Assembly: GCF_012277075.1 (NCBI RefSeq)
Contig: NZ_JAAXMT010000005.1
Coordinates: 248,001-312,000, forward strand
Source: Streptococcus alactolyticus
Lineage (GTDB): Bacteria; Bacillota; Bacilli; Lactobacillales; Streptococcaceae
Reading direction: 5' to 3'
DNA: 64,000 bases
The position numbers and the translations under genes are program-made. The notes below the pieces were generated by a model. That model saw nothing but the letters and a program-made list of their open reading frames with translations, was not told where the DNA came from and ran no database searches. This document shows positions 19,772-28,818 of the stretch, piece by piece (position 1 is the first letter of the stretch; each line of letters begins with the position of its first letter).

Positions 19772-20404
19772 ATGGCTTTTGATTTTAAAAAAGAATACAA
19801 GATGTTTTACAAACCTAAAAACAAACCAGAAATCGTTGAGGTGCCAAAGGCACATTATATTGCCGTTCGAGGAAAGGGCGATCCTAACGAAACAGGCGGA
19901 GCTTACCAGCAAGCTATTCAGTTGCTTTATTCAGTAGCTTATACCTTGAAAATGAGCTACAAAACCGACTACCACATGGAAGGCTTTTTTGAGTACGTCG
20001 TTCCACCACTAGAAGGACTTTGGTGGCAAGACAGAGGTGGTGATATCAATTATAAAGACAAGTCTGCTTTTCACTGGATTTCCCTTATTCGTTTGCCTGA
20101 TTTTGTCACACCAAAAGACCTCGATTGGGCTATCGCCACAGCAAGCAAAAAGAAAAAGTTGGATTGTTCGCCTGTTGAAAGGCTGACGCTTGATGAGGGC
20201 TTATGCGTTCAAATCATGCATCAGGGACCATTTGACGATGAACCAAAAACCATCGCGTTAATGCAAGAGTTTCTTACTGAGAATGGCTATGTCACGGATT
20301 TGACGGATGAGCGACGTCACCATGAAATCTATCTGTCAGATGCTAGAAGAGTTGCTCCTGATAAATGGAAAACCGTCATCAGATTGCCTATCAAAAAGCA
20401 GTAG
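19772..20404 (+). CDS. GyrI-like small-molecule binding domain protein
   Basis: A 210-aa protein of the GyrI-like/AraC effector-binding superfamily, without a DNA-binding domain. It starts MAFDFKKEYKMFY; the duplicated SHS2-type strands are recognisable around PEIVEVPKAHYIAVRGKGDPNETGGAY (residues 17-43) and LCVQIMHQGPFDDEPKTI. Members bind hydrophobic or cationic compounds and have been linked to toxin and drug tolerance; the ligand here is unknown. ATG 19772 follows AAAGGAGGG closely. It is divergent from the broken DUF3795 gene, an association found elsewhere that suggests a shared role. Confidence 0.8.
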   Translation: MAFDFKKEYKMFYKPKNKPEIVEVPKAHYIAVRGKGDPNETGGAYQQAIQLLYSVAYTLKMSYKTDYHMEGFFEYVVPPLEGLWWQDRGGDINYKDKSAFHWISLIRLPDFVTPKDLDWAIATASKKKKLDCSPVERLTLDEGLCVQIMHQGPFDDEPKTIALMQEFLTENGYVTDLTDERRHHEIYLSDARRVAPDKWKTVIRLPIKKQ

Positions 20405-20413
20405 CATCCAAAG

Positions 20414-20446
20414 AAAAAAGCTAGAACAAATCGTCTAGCTTTTTGG
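20414..20446. terminator. Bidirectional terminator
   Basis: AAAAAGCTAGA (20415-20425) and TCTAGCTTTTT (20434-20444) serve both the GyrI-like gene (+) and the tautomerase gene (-). Confidence 0.8.
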
Positions 20447-20447
20447 C

Positions 20448-20633
20448 TTAGTTTTTCTTTTTCATTTCGCCGTATGGGTAGTAAGTTCCCTCAGGCATAT
20501 CGTTAATAAAGACATGAATAGCTTCTTTTGGTGCTTTAGCAACACGAGAAACCACCTCAGTTACTTCACGAGCTAATTCAATTTTTTGTTCTTCCGTACG
20601 ACCTTCAAACAAATCAATTTTGACAAATGGCAT
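20448..20633 (-). CDS. 4-oxalocrotonate tautomerase family protein
   Basis: A 61-aa tautomerase. Translation from ATG 20633 gives MPFVKIDLFEGRTEEQK, so removal of Met exposes the catalytic Pro-1 of the family; an upstream frame extension (MLRRGI) would bury it and is rejected. AGGAGA precedes this start. Conserved residues downstream include VSRVAKAPKEAIHVFINDMP. Small streptococcal tautomerases are cytoplasmic hexamers with promiscuous keto-enol activity; the physiological substrate is unknown. Confidence 0.9.
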   Translation of the reverse strand: MPFVKIDLFEGRTEEQKIELAREVTEVVSRVAKAPKEAIHVFINDMPEGTYYPYGEMKKKN

Positions 20634-20703
20634 GATACCTCTCCTTAACATTTAGTAATATCAGTATTGTAGCATATTTTGCACAAAAATTCAGAAACAA
20701 ATG

Positions 20704-20709
20704 GTATAA
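20704..20709 (+). promoter_or_regulatory. Promoter of the small membrane-peptide transcript
   Basis: An extended -10 (TGGTATAAT) at 20701-20709 with a poor -35 (TTGCAC, 19 bp upstream) predicts a start near 20716. Confidence 0.5.
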
Positions 20710-20777
20710 TGAAGGTGTAGATAAAAGAAAAAGCGACATTCGCTCACATGTAAAGAATACATATAGAGGTAGAATAA

Positions 20778-20858
20778 ATGAAACCTATGTTTATCGTGGC
20801 AATGCTATCGATTTTCATTGCACTATACGCTGGCGATAATGACTCAAAACCTCAATAA
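20778..20858 (+). CDS. Candidate 26-aa membrane peptide
   Basis: ATG 20778, preceded by AGAGGTAG, opens a 26-codon frame reading MKPMFIVAMLSIFIALYAG then DNDSKPQ: one hydrophobic helix with a short hydrophilic tail. It has its own promoter upstream and its own terminator 12 nt downstream, so the transcript of about 190 nt encodes little else. It may be a small membrane protein, a toxin-like peptide or a coding small RNA. I do not recognise it. Confidence 0.5.
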   Translation: MKPMFIVAMLSIFIALYAGDNDSKPQ

Positions 20859-20870
20859 GACGATAATTTA

Positions 20871-20906
20871 GCACTCAGACTCTTAATCGAGGAGGGTGCG
20901 TTTTTA
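20871..20906 (+). terminator. Terminator of the small-peptide transcript
   Basis: GCACTC (20871-20876) pairs with GGGTGC (20894-20899), extended by inner GACTC/GAGG pairing and followed by TTTTT. Confidence 0.7.
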
Positions 20907-21010
20907 TTGTTAAAATGCCTTTTCATCTGGAAGTCAAAATAGTACCCATATACGAAAAGTCGTATTTATGGTAAAATAGGAGAATATTAATAGAAGGTAG
21001 GATCTTATTC

Positions 21011-21592
21011 TTGGCTCAACTCTATTATAAATACGGAACCATGAATTCTGGTAAGACCATTGAAATTTTAAAAGTGGCTCACAACTATGAAGAACAAGGC
21101 AAGCCCGTTGTGATTATGACATCGGCACTGGATACGCGTGATGGGTACGGGATTGTTTCTAGCCGTATTGGTATGCGTCGTGAGGCAGTAGCTATCACAG
21201 AAGAGATGGATATTTTTGCTTTTGTACAAGCTTTGCCTTTCACACCTTATTGTGTGCTGATTGATGAGTGTCAGTTTTTAAACAAACAACACGTTTATGA
21301 TTTAGCGCGTGTTGTGGATGAGTTAGGCATTCCTGTTATGGCTTTTGGTTTGAAAAATGATTTTCAAAATGAGTTATTTGAAGGCTCACGTTATCTTTTG
21401 CTTATGGCAGATAAGATTGACGAGATTAAAACCATTTGCCAATTTTGTTCTAAAAAAGCAACGATGGTCTTGCGTACGGAAAATGGTAAGCCTGTGTACG
21501 AGGGCGATCAGATTCAAATTGGTGGTAATGAAACCTATATACCTGTCTGCCGCAAGCATTATTTCAATCCGATGATGCCAACAGACAAGTAA
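21011..21592 (+). CDS. tdk: Thymidine kinase
   Basis: A 193-aa class II thymidine kinase that phosphorylates thymidine to dTMP with ATP. The P-loop [13 protein letters not shown] is at residues 9-21, the CVLIDECQF metal/Walker B motif near residue 84, and a structural zinc site is formed by CQFC and the late CRKH pair. The start is TTG 21011, giving MAQLYYKYG, the normal family N-terminus; AAGGTAGG precedes it. It heads the tdk-prfA-prmC-sua5 gene series, conserved in streptococci. Confidence 0.94.
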   Translation: MAQLYYKYGTMNSGKTIEILKVAHNYEEQGKPVVIMTSALDTRDGYGIVSSRIGMRREAVAITEEMDIFAFVQALPFTPYCVLIDECQFLNKQHVYDLARVVDELGIPVMAFGLKNDFQNELFEGSRYLLLMADKIDEIKTICQFCSKKATMVLRTENGKPVYEGDQIQIGGNETYIPVCRKHYFNPMMPTDK

Positions 21593-21622
21593 AACTGGAA
21601 AAAGAGAGGGTAATAAAAAACA

Positions 21623-22702
21623 ATGAACATTTACGATCAGCTACAAGCGGTTGAAGACCGTTATGAAGAATTGGGAGAATTGCTTAGTGACCCTGAGGTC
21701 GTTAGCGACACCAAACGTTTTATGGAATTGTCACGCGAAGAAGCTAATACCCGCGATACCGTGACAGCTTACCGCGAATACAAGCAAATTCTTCAAAACA
21801 TCGAAGACGCTGAAGAAATGATTAAAGACGCTGGTGGCGATCCTGAATTGGAAGAAATGGCCAAAGAAGAACTCAAAGAGTCAAAAGCTGCCAAGGAAGA
21901 ATACGAAGAAAAATTGAAGATTTTGCTCTTGCCAAAAGATCCAAACGATGATAAAAACATCATCTTGGAAATTCGCGGAGCAGCAGGCGGGGACGAAGCA
22001 GCTCTTTTTGCTGGTGACTTATTGCAAATGTATCAAAAATACGCTGAAAGCCAAGGTTGGAAATTTGATGTCATGGAAGCTTCTTACAACGGTGTCGGTG
22101 GTATCAAAGAAGTAGTGGTCATGGTATCTGGTCAATCGGTTTACTCTAAATTGAAATACGAATCAGGTGCCCACCGTGTGCAACGTGTTCCTGTAACAGA
22201 AAGCCAAGGGCGTGTTCACACCTCAACAGCGACCGTCTTGGTTATGCCTGAAGTAGAAGAAGTCGAATACGAAATTGATCCAAAAGACTTGCGCGTGGAT
22301 ATCTACCATGCCTCAGGTGCTGGTGGACAAAACGTCAACAAAGTAGCGACAGCCGTTCGTATGGTCCACATTCCAACAGGTATTAAAGTGGAAATGCAAG
22401 AAGAACGTACCCAACAAAAGAACCGCGACAAAGCCATGAAAATTATTCGTGCGCGCGTGGCTGACCACTTTGCCCAAATCGCTCAAAACGAACAAGACGC
22501 CGAACGTAAATCAACCATCGGTACTGGTGACCGTTCAGAACGTATTCGTACCTATAATTTCCCACAAAACCGTGTGACAGACCACCGTATCGGTTTGACC
22601 TTGCAAAAATTGGATAGCATTTTGTCAGGAAAATTGGACGAAATCATTGACGCCTTGATTCTCTTTGACCAAACCAAGAAATTAGAAGAGTTGAATCAAT
22701 AA
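21623..22702 (+). CDS. prfA: Peptide chain release factor 1
   Basis: A 359-aa release factor recognising UAA and UAG codons. The GGQ motif that triggers peptidyl-tRNA hydrolysis lies in [17 protein letters not shown] near residue 230, and the codon-recognition [10 protein letters not shown] segment (PxT type, RF1 rather than RF2) is near residue 190. It is modified on the GGQ glutamine by the product of the next gene, prmC, whose ATG overlaps the prfA stop (22702). Confidence 0.97.
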   Translation: MNIYDQLQAVEDRYEELGELLSDPEVVSDTKRFMELSREEANTRDTVTAYREYKQILQNIEDAEEMIKDAGGDPELEEMAKEELKESKAAKEEYEEKLKILLLPKDPNDDKNIILEIRGAAGGDEAALFAGDLLQMYQKYAESQGWKFDVMEASYNGVGGIKEVVVMVSGQSVYSKLKYESGAHRVQRVPVTESQGRVHTSTATVLVMPEVEEVEYEIDPKDLRVDIYHASGAGGQNVNKVATAVRMVHIPTGIKVEMQEERTQQKNRDKAMKIIRARVADHFAQIAQNEQDAERKSTIGTGDRSERIRTYNFPQNRVTDHRIGLTLQKLDSILSGKLDEIIDALILFDQTKKLEELNQ

Positions 22703-23532
22703 TGAATTACGCTGAAACCATCAGCCAATTAGAAAAACAGTTACAAAACCTTGGCGAAGCCCCCGAAAACCTTGCTTACGTTTTTCGTGACATCAAAGGC
22801 TGGACTTTGCTGGATTACATTTTACACCAAAATCAATCTGTGACGTCCGAGGACGAGCAAGTGTTGGCAGGGATTATGTCCCAACTAAGCCAGCACCGCT
22901 CCCCTCAATACATCACAGGTACGGCTTATTTCCGCGATTTAGCTTTAGCCGTGGATGAGCGCGTTTTGATTCCGCGACCAGAAACCGAAGAATTGGTTGA
23001 GTTGATTTTAAAGGAAAATAGCGGAGCAGATAAACGTGTTTTAGATATCGGTACAGGTAGCGGGGCGATTGCCATTTCACTCAAGGCTGCGCGGACAGAT
23101 TGGCAAGTGACAGCGTCTGATATTTCAATAGATGCCTTAAACCTAGCGCGTGACAATGGGGGGAAACACCAAGTCAAGATTGATTGGGTGCAATCTGATG
23201 TATTTAGCAATCTGACAGGAACATTTGATATCATTGTTTCCAATCCGCCTTATATCGCCTTTGACGATAGGGATGAAGTGGGTGTGAATGTTTTGACCTC
23301 AGAGCCGCATTTGGCTTTGTTTGCAGACGAAGATGGTTTTGCTATTTACCGTCGGATTATCGAAGAAGCTAGCAACTACCTAACCGAGCAAGGAAAGCTT
23401 TATTTTGAAATTGGGTATAAGCAAGGTGACGGTTTGCGAAACTTGCTGGAGCAGCATTTTCCTGGCAAGCGCGTGCGGGTATTACAAGATGTATTTGGAA
23501 AAGATAGAATGGTCGTGATGGATAATGGCTAA
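22702..23532 (+). CDS. prmC: Release factor glutamine methyltransferase
   Basis: A 276-aa SAM-dependent N5-glutamine methyltransferase. The SAM-binding motif VLDIGTGSGAIAISL is near residue 115 and the substrate-glutamine NPPY motif, in DIIVSNPPYIAF, is near 185. It methylates the GGQ glutamine of release factors, and its start overlaps the stop of prfA, its substrate gene. Its end overlaps sua5 by 8 nt. Confidence 0.96.
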   Translation: MNYAETISQLEKQLQNLGEAPENLAYVFRDIKGWTLLDYILHQNQSVTSEDEQVLAGIMSQLSQHRSPQYITGTAYFRDLALAVDERVLIPRPETEELVELILKENSGADKRVLDIGTGSGAIAISLKAARTDWQVTASDISIDALNLARDNGGKHQVKIDWVQSDVFSNLTGTFDIIVSNPPYIAFDDRDEVGVNVLTSEPHLALFADEDGFAIYRRIIEEASNYLTEQGKLYFEIGYKQGDGLRNLLEQHFPGKRVRVLQDVFGKDRMVVMDNG

Positions 23533-24124
23533 TTTAAAAGAGATTTTAGAAAATGGCGGAGCGGTGATTTTGCCGACAGAAACGGTTTACGGACTATTTG
23601 CGCAAGCCATGAACGAAGCAGCAGTTGAGCACGTTTACCAACTCAAACGTCGTCCAAAAGACAAGGCGATGAATCTTAATGTGGCTGATTTGGAAACCAT
23701 TTTAGCGTTTTCAAAAAATCAACCCAGCTACCTCAAAACACTTTACGAGGCTTTTTTACCTGGTCCTTTGACCATTATTTTACAGGCCAATGACCGTGTG
23801 CCAGCTTGGATCAATTCTGGCTTATCAACAATTGGTTTTCGAATTCCCAATCACCCAAAAACCTTGGAATTGATTCAGCAAACAGGGCCTTTAATTGGTC
23901 CTTCTGCCAATATCTCTGGGCGAGAAAGTGGGAAAATCTTTGCTGATATTAAAACCCAGTTCAACAACGAGGTGACAGGGCTGGCAGATGATGCTGCCCT
24001 AACAGGCGTGGATTCAACTATTTTAGATTTATCTGGAGAAACAGCTCGAATTTTGCGCCAAGGTGCCATTACCAAGGCGGAATTATTGGCTGTGGCACCT
24101 GAATTATCGTTTGAATCCAATTAG
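23525..24124 (+). CDS. L-threonylcarbamoyladenylate synthase (Sua5/YrdC/TsaC)
   Basis: A 199-aa YrdC-domain protein that forms threonylcarbamoyl-AMP from threonine, bicarbonate and ATP for the t6A modification of ANN-decoding tRNAs. The N-terminal AVILPTETVYGLFAQA with the following KRRPKDKAMNL is the family signature, and the GPLIGPSANISG motif is in the second half. It lacks the C-terminal Sua5 extension, hence TsaC length. It overlaps prmC, consistent with translational coupling. Confidence 0.92.
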   Translation: MANLKEILENGGAVILPTETVYGLFAQAMNEAAVEHVYQLKRRPKDKAMNLNVADLETILAFSKNQPSYLKTLYEAFLPGPLTIILQANDRVPAWINSGLSTIGFRIPNHPKTLELIQQTGPLIGPSANISGRESGKIFADIKTQFNNEVTGLADDAALTGVDSTILDLSGETARILRQGAITKAELLAVAPELSFESN

Positions 24125-24216
24125 GTTTTTAGGGGGAATTTTTCTCATAATGTTTTGGCTTTGACAGACTTGACGACAAGGGTGTCACTTGGACTTATCA
24201 AAAAGGAGATCAGGTT

Positions 24217-25467
24217 ATGATTTTTGACAAGGAAAACTACGAAGCATTTGACCAAGAACTCTGGGCTGCCGTGCACGCTGAAGAAGTTCGCCAACAAAAC
24301 AACATTGAACTCATCGCCTCTGAAAATGTGGTGTCAAAAGCTGTCATGGCAGCACAAGGTAGCGTTTTGACCAATAAATACGCTGAAGGTTACCCAGGTA
24401 AACGCTACTACGGGGGAACAGACTGCGTGAACGTGGTCGAAAACCTTGCCATTGACCGTGCAAAAGAACTCTTTGGTGCTGCATTTGCCAATGTTCAACC
24501 GCACTCAGGAAGTCAAGCCAATGCCGCTGCCTACATGGCTTTAATCCAACCTGGCGATACTGTTTTGGGCATGGATTTGGCGGCTGGTGGGCATCTAACG
24601 CACGGAGCACCCGTTAGCTTTTCAGGAAAAACTTATCACTTTGTGTCATACACCGTGGACCCCGTCACTGAATGCATTGACTACGATGCTCTAGCTCAAT
24701 TAGCGCTGAAAACCCAGCCAAAACTCATCGTTGCAGGAGCGTCAGCTTATTCTCGTATCATTGATTTCAAACGTTTCCGTGACATTGCTGATAGCGTTGG
24801 GGCTTATTTGATGGTGGATATGGCGCACATTGCGGGGTTAGTCGCTTCAGGTCATCACCCAAGCCCTGTTCCTTATGCCCACATCACAACAAGCACAACC
24901 CACAAAACCCTACGTGGGCCTCGTGGTGGCTTGATTTTAACCAATGATGAAGCCCTAGCTAAGAAGATTAATTCTGCGGTCTTTCCTGGCTTGCAAGGTG
25001 GACCCTTGATGCACGTCATTGCTGGAAAAGCCGTTGCCTTCAAAGAAGCCCTGGACCCTGCTTTCACAACTTACGGTGAGCAGGTGGTGAAAAATGCTGC
25101 CGCTATGGCAGAGGTTTTTACCCAACACCCAAATTTCCGCGTCATTTCAGGAGGAACAGACAACCACGTCTTTCTTGTTGACGTGACGAAGGTCGTTGAA
25201 AATGGCAAAGTGGCCCAAAACATTTTGGAATCAGTCAATATTACCTTGAACAAAAATGCGATTCCATTTGAAACCTTATCGCCTTTTAAAACCTCAGGCA
25301 TTCGCATCGGCACCCCAGCCATCACTAGTCGTGGCATGGGCGAAGCTGAATCACGTACGATTGCAGAATTGATTGTCAAGACCCTAGAAAATCACCAAAA
25401 CGAAACTATTTTAGAGGAGGTTCGTCAGGACGTGAAGGCTCTAACAGATGCTTTCCCGCTCTACTAA
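24217..25467 (+). CDS. glyA: Serine hydroxymethyltransferase
   Basis: A 416-aa PLP enzyme that interconverts serine plus THF with glycine plus methylene-THF, the main one-carbon entry. The PLP lysine lies in [15 protein letters not shown] near residue 228, with [13 protein letters not shown] and the N-terminal [16 protein letters not shown] also conserved. AAAAGGAGATCAGG precedes the ATG. About 90 bp separate it from sua5. Together with fhs it supplies folate-bound C1 units for purine synthesis. Confidence 0.97.
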   Translation: MIFDKENYEAFDQELWAAVHAEEVRQQNNIELIASENVVSKAVMAAQGSVLTNKYAEGYPGKRYYGGTDCVNVVENLAIDRAKELFGAAFANVQPHSGSQANAAAYMALIQPGDTVLGMDLAAGGHLTHGAPVSFSGKTYHFVSYTVDPVTECIDYDALAQLALKTQPKLIVAGASAYSRIIDFKRFRDIADSVGAYLMVDMAHIAGLVASGHHPSPVPYAHITTSTTHKTLRGPRGGLILTNDEALAKKINSAVFPGLQGGPLMHVIAGKAVAFKEALDPAFTTYGEQVVKNAAAMAEVFTQHPNFRVISGGTDNHVFLVDVTKVVENGKVAQNILESVNITLNKNAIPFETLSPFKTSGIRIGTPAITSRGMGEAESRTIAELIVKTLENHQNETILEEVRQDVKALTDAFPLY

Positions 25468-25488
25468 CGAACACTTAAAACAGCCAAC

Positions 25489-26463
25489 ATGATTGATTTA
25501 TATATTAAACGGATTGTGATTCACCAATTCACACCCAACGACACTGACCTAATCTTGTCAGACCAACCGTTGACTCTGACGCCGCGAATTGATGAGTATT
25601 TTCGCAAAAAACTCAGTAAAGTCTTTTCAGACGAAGCCAAGCGTGGCACTTTTTCTAAGGACAATGTTTTTTGGAGCTATCTCACCGATGATTTGCTGGA
25701 ATCATCGGTTCAGATTGCCCAGCTGTGGAAAGAAGAATTTGTCTTGTCTGACAACCAAAAAGTCAATGATCTCATTTTCATTCAATTTGACAAGGATGGC
25801 ATGGAGCACTTTGCTTTTTTGCGGGTTGCTTTGAAAGAAAATTTCACACATATTTCAAGCGATAATGATAATCCTTTGAAAATCACGCAAAACAATCTGC
25901 CAACGGCTGCACAAGTGCCTGATGAGGCCTTGATTGTCAACCGTCAAAATCGCAATTACTATCTTATCGAGAAGCGAATTAAGCATAATGGCAGTTTTGC
26001 TCATTATTTTTCAGAAAATCTCTTGCAAGTTCAGCCTGAACAATCTGTGAAAAAATCCATTAAAATGGTGGAACAGACTGCTCAGAAAATCGCTGAAAAT
26101 TTTCAGCAAGATGACTTTGCTTTTCAATCGAAAATGAAAGCAGCTATCCATAAAAACTTGGAAGAAGAGGAGTTGTCGCCTGAAAAGCTAGCTGACCAAT
26201 TGTTTGATAGCAACCTGACTGCCCGTCTGACCTTTGTGGATGAATTGAAAGAAAGCATTCCAGAACCTATTCAACTATCAGATATTGACCATTCGCGTCA
26301 GAGTAAAAAACTGGAAAATCAGAAACTCTCACTTTCAAATGGCATTCAACTCATTGTTCCCAATAATGTCTATGAGGATGCCGAGTCAGTCGAATTTATT
26401 CAAAACCCAAATGGAACCTATTCTATTCTAATCAAAAATATAGAGGATATTCAAAATAAATAA
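25489..26463 (+). CDS. Nucleoid-associated protein (NdpA/YejK family)
   Basis: A 324-aa cytoplasmic protein starting MIDLYIKRIVIHQFTPND, matching the 37-kDa nucleoid-associated protein family. The N-terminal half carries the FFRKKLSKVF-like segment after DEYFRKKLSK and the NYYLIEKRIKHNGSFAHYFSENLL region. Family members associate with the nucleoid, but their function is poorly defined. It lies downstream of glyA with 21 bp between them and overlaps the next gene by 1 nt, so it is in the same transcript. Confidence 0.85.
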   Translation: MIDLYIKRIVIHQFTPNDTDLILSDQPLTLTPRIDEYFRKKLSKVFSDEAKRGTFSKDNVFWSYLTDDLLESSVQIAQLWKEEFVLSDNQKVNDLIFIQFDKDGMEHFAFLRVALKENFTHISSDNDNPLKITQNNLPTAAQVPDEALIVNRQNRNYYLIEKRIKHNGSFAHYFSENLLQVQPEQSVKKSIKMVEQTAQKIAENFQQDDFAFQSKMKAAIHKNLEEEELSPEKLADQLFDSNLTARLTFVDELKESIPEPIQLSDIDHSRQSKKLENQKLSLSNGIQLIVPNNVYEDAESVEFIQNPNGTYSILIKNIEDIQNK

Positions 26464-27065
26464 TGTTTAAATGTATCAGACGTTTGGTTATACTTGGGCT
26501 TGTTTTCTTTGCTGGCTTTCAAATTCACGACACTTATGTCAACGTACATAATGTCTTGCAATATAAAACTATGGTGAAGGAGATTTTGGCGACCAATGAC
26601 ACCACTGCCAATGTTGACTTGGTTTTGGCCATGATTTACACGGAAACCAAGGGCAGTGATGGGGACGTTATGCAATCCAGCGAAAGCACCTCAGGAGTTG
26701 CCAATTCCATTACGGATAGCCAAACCAGTATCCGTCAGGGCGTCACTCTCTTGTCTAAAAACCTTACCTTAGCTGAGGAAAAAGGCGTGGATGTTTGGAC
26801 GGCAGTGCAAGCCTACAATTTTGGAACGGCTTATATTGATTATGTTGCTAATCATGGTGGTAAGAGTACCATTGCATTAGCCACTGAATATTCCAAAAAT
26901 GTCGTTGCTCCCAGTCTTGGAAACACCACTGGGGAAAGTTATTTTTACCATCACCCTATAGCACTCATATCTGGAGGAAAATTGTACAAAAACGGTGGTA
27001 ATATCTATTACTCACGCGAAGTTCATTTCAATCTCTATCTGATTGAGTTGATGAGCTTGTTTTAA
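26463..27065 (+). CDS. Lysozyme-like exported protein (PvaA family)
   Basis: A 200-aa protein with an N-terminal hydrophobic segment (residues 7-23, VILGLVFFAGFQ) that acts as signal anchor, then a goose-type lysozyme-like domain. The likely catalytic glutamate is in LAMIYTETKGSDGDVMQSSESTSG near residue 61. Homologues such as pneumococcal PvaA are extracytoplasmic muralytic proteins acting on peptidoglycan. The position after glyA and the nucleoid protein is conserved in streptococci. ATG 26463 overlaps the previous stop. Confidence 0.87.
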   Translation: MFKCIRRLVILGLVFFAGFQIHDTYVNVHNVLQYKTMVKEILATNDTTANVDLVLAMIYTETKGSDGDVMQSSESTSGVANSITDSQTSIRQGVTLLSKNLTLAEEKGVDVWTAVQAYNFGTAYIDYVANHGGKSTIALATEYSKNVVAPSLGNTTGESYFYHHPIALISGGKLYKNGGNIYYSREVHFNLYLIELMSLF

Positions 27066-27087
27066 CATATGTTTTAGAAAGTAGAAA

Positions 27088-28818
27088 ATGAAAGCATTAG
27101 GACAGTATTTTAAAGGGTACCTGAAAGAGACAATCTTGGGGCCCCTTTTTAAATTATTTGAAGCTTCTTTTGAACTGTTAGTTCCCATTATTATTGCTAG
27201 AATCGTTGATACCATCATTCCCCACCATAATAAGTCACAGTTGTATGCCATGATTGGCTTGCTCTTTCTTTTGGCTATTGTAGGTGTAATCGTTGCTATT
27301 ACAGCCCAGTATTTCTCATCAAAAGCTGCCGTTGGTTACACCCGTCAGCTCACGCAGGATTTGTTTAAGAAAATCATGAGTTTGAGTAAGGAGGACCGTG
27401 ATCGCATAACCGCTTCTAGTTTGATTACGCGTCTAACCAGTGATACTTATCAGATTCAGACAGGTATTAACCAATTTCTACGCCTCTTTTTACGCGCACC
27501 TATCATTGTCTTTGGGTCAATTATCATGGCCTTTACCATTAGCCCAAAATTGACCATTGCCTTTGTTTTGATGGTGGTCATTCTCTTTACCTTGGTCTTT
27601 GTGATGTCACGCTTGCTAAATCCCATTTATGCAAAAATTCGTCTGGCTATCGACCACATTGTGCGTCTGACGCGTCAGCAATTAGAAGGTGCTCGCGTTA
27701 TCCGTGCCTTTGGACAGGTGGACAAAGAAGAAGAGGAATTCTCTGCTGCTAATCAAGGCTACACGCGCTTGCAACTTAAGGCAGGGTACTTGTCTAGCTT
27801 AGTGACCCCTTTGACTTATGTCGTGGTTAACGGCACGCTGATTATCGTGATTTGGCAGGGAAATCTATCTATCGGACAAGGTTTATTGTCACAAGGGATG
27901 TTGATTGCCTTGGTTAATTATCTCTTGCAGATTTTGACAGAATTGCTCAAGATGACCATGTTAGTCACATCGCTAAACCAATCGTTCATCAGTGCTAAAC
28001 GCATGACCGAAGTGTTTGAGATGCCGTCAGAAAATTTGAATACCCCATTGCCACAAAAAACGTCTGACCTTGCTATTAGCATCAAGGACATGAGTTTCAC
28101 TTACCCATCCGCAGCTGAGCCTGCCTTGTCTGATATTAACCTGGCCATCACTCCAGGAGCCTTTATCGGGGTTATCGGAGGGACAGGAGCAGGAAAATCA
28201 ACCTTGGTGGAATTGCTAACGCACCTGTACACCCCACAAGAGGGAAGTTTGAACATTTTCCAAAAGCAACACTCTCCTAAAACCTTGAAAGAATGGCGTT
28301 CGTGGGTCAATGTCGTGCCGCAAAAAGCAGAGCTGTTCCAAGGAACCATTCGTTCTAATCTGACCTTTGGATTAAAAGAAAAGATTAGCGATGAACAGCT
28401 TTGGCGTGCCTTGGATATTGCCCAAGCCACTGAATTTGTTTCAGAAAAAGAAGGGCAATTGGATGCCGTGGTGGAAGCTTTTGGGCGTAATTTCTCAGGT
28501 GGGCAGCGTCAACGGTTGACCATTGCTCGCGCCTTGGTGCAAGAAGCGCCGTTCTTGATTTTGGATGATTCCACATCAGCCTTGGACTACTTGACTGAAG
28601 CCAAGCTATTGACAGCCATTCATGAAGAATTGAAGGACACCACTTTGATTCTCATCTCACAACGCACCAATAGCTTAAAAGCTGCTGACAAGGTCTTGCT
28701 CTTAGACCAAGGCAAGCAATTAGGCTTTGCGTCACATGATGACTTGTTAGCTCACAACAAGGTTTATCAGGCTATCCATTACTCACAACATTCTGAAGAA
28801 GAAGGAGGTTTAGGATGA
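27088..28818 (+). CDS. ABC multidrug exporter half-transporter, subunit 1 (PatA/SatA-like)
   Basis: A 576-aa type IV half-exporter: six transmembrane helices in the first 300 residues, then a nucleotide-binding domain with Walker A GGTGAGKST (near residue 367), signature FSGGQRQRLTIARAL and Walker B FLILDDSTSALD. The residue after the Walker B aspartate is Asp rather than catalytic Glu, the asymmetry expected of one partner of a heterodimer with one degenerate ATP site. The second subunit overlaps it by 4 nt. Homologous pairs export fluoroquinolones and dyes in pneumococcus and S. suis; the substrate here is inferred. Confidence 0.9.
   Translation: MKALGQYFKGYLKETILGPLFKLFEASFELLVPIIIARIVDTIIPHHNKSQLYAMIGLLFLLAIVGVIVAITAQYFSSKAAVGYTRQLTQDLFKKIMSLSKEDRDRITASSLITRLTSDTYQIQTGINQFLRLFLRAPIIVFGSIIMAFTISPKLTIAFVLMVVILFTLVFVMSRLLNPIYAKIRLAIDHIVRLTRQQLEGARVIRAFGQVDKEEEEFSAANQGYTRLQLKAGYLSSLVTPLTYVVVNGTLIIVIWQGNLSIGQGLLSQGMLIALVNYLLQILTELLKMTMLVTSLNQSFISAKRMTEVFEMPSENLNTPLPQKTSDLAISIKDMSFTYPSAAEPALSDINLAITPGAFIGVIGGTGAGKSTLVELLTHLYTPQEGSLNIFQKQHSPKTLKEWRSWVNVVPQKAELFQGTIRSNLTFGLKEKISDEQLWRALDIAQATEFVSEKEGQLDAVVEAFGRNFSGGQRQRLTIARALVQEAPFLILDDSTSALDYLTEAKLLTAIHEELKDTTLILISQRTNSLKAADKVLLLDQGKQLGFASHDDLLAHNKVYQAIHYSQHSEEEGGLG

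Noticed and set aside
24125-24216. Remnant acetyltransferase gene between sua5 and glyA
   Set aside because: The short readable stretch before glyA is too small to identify with confidence.
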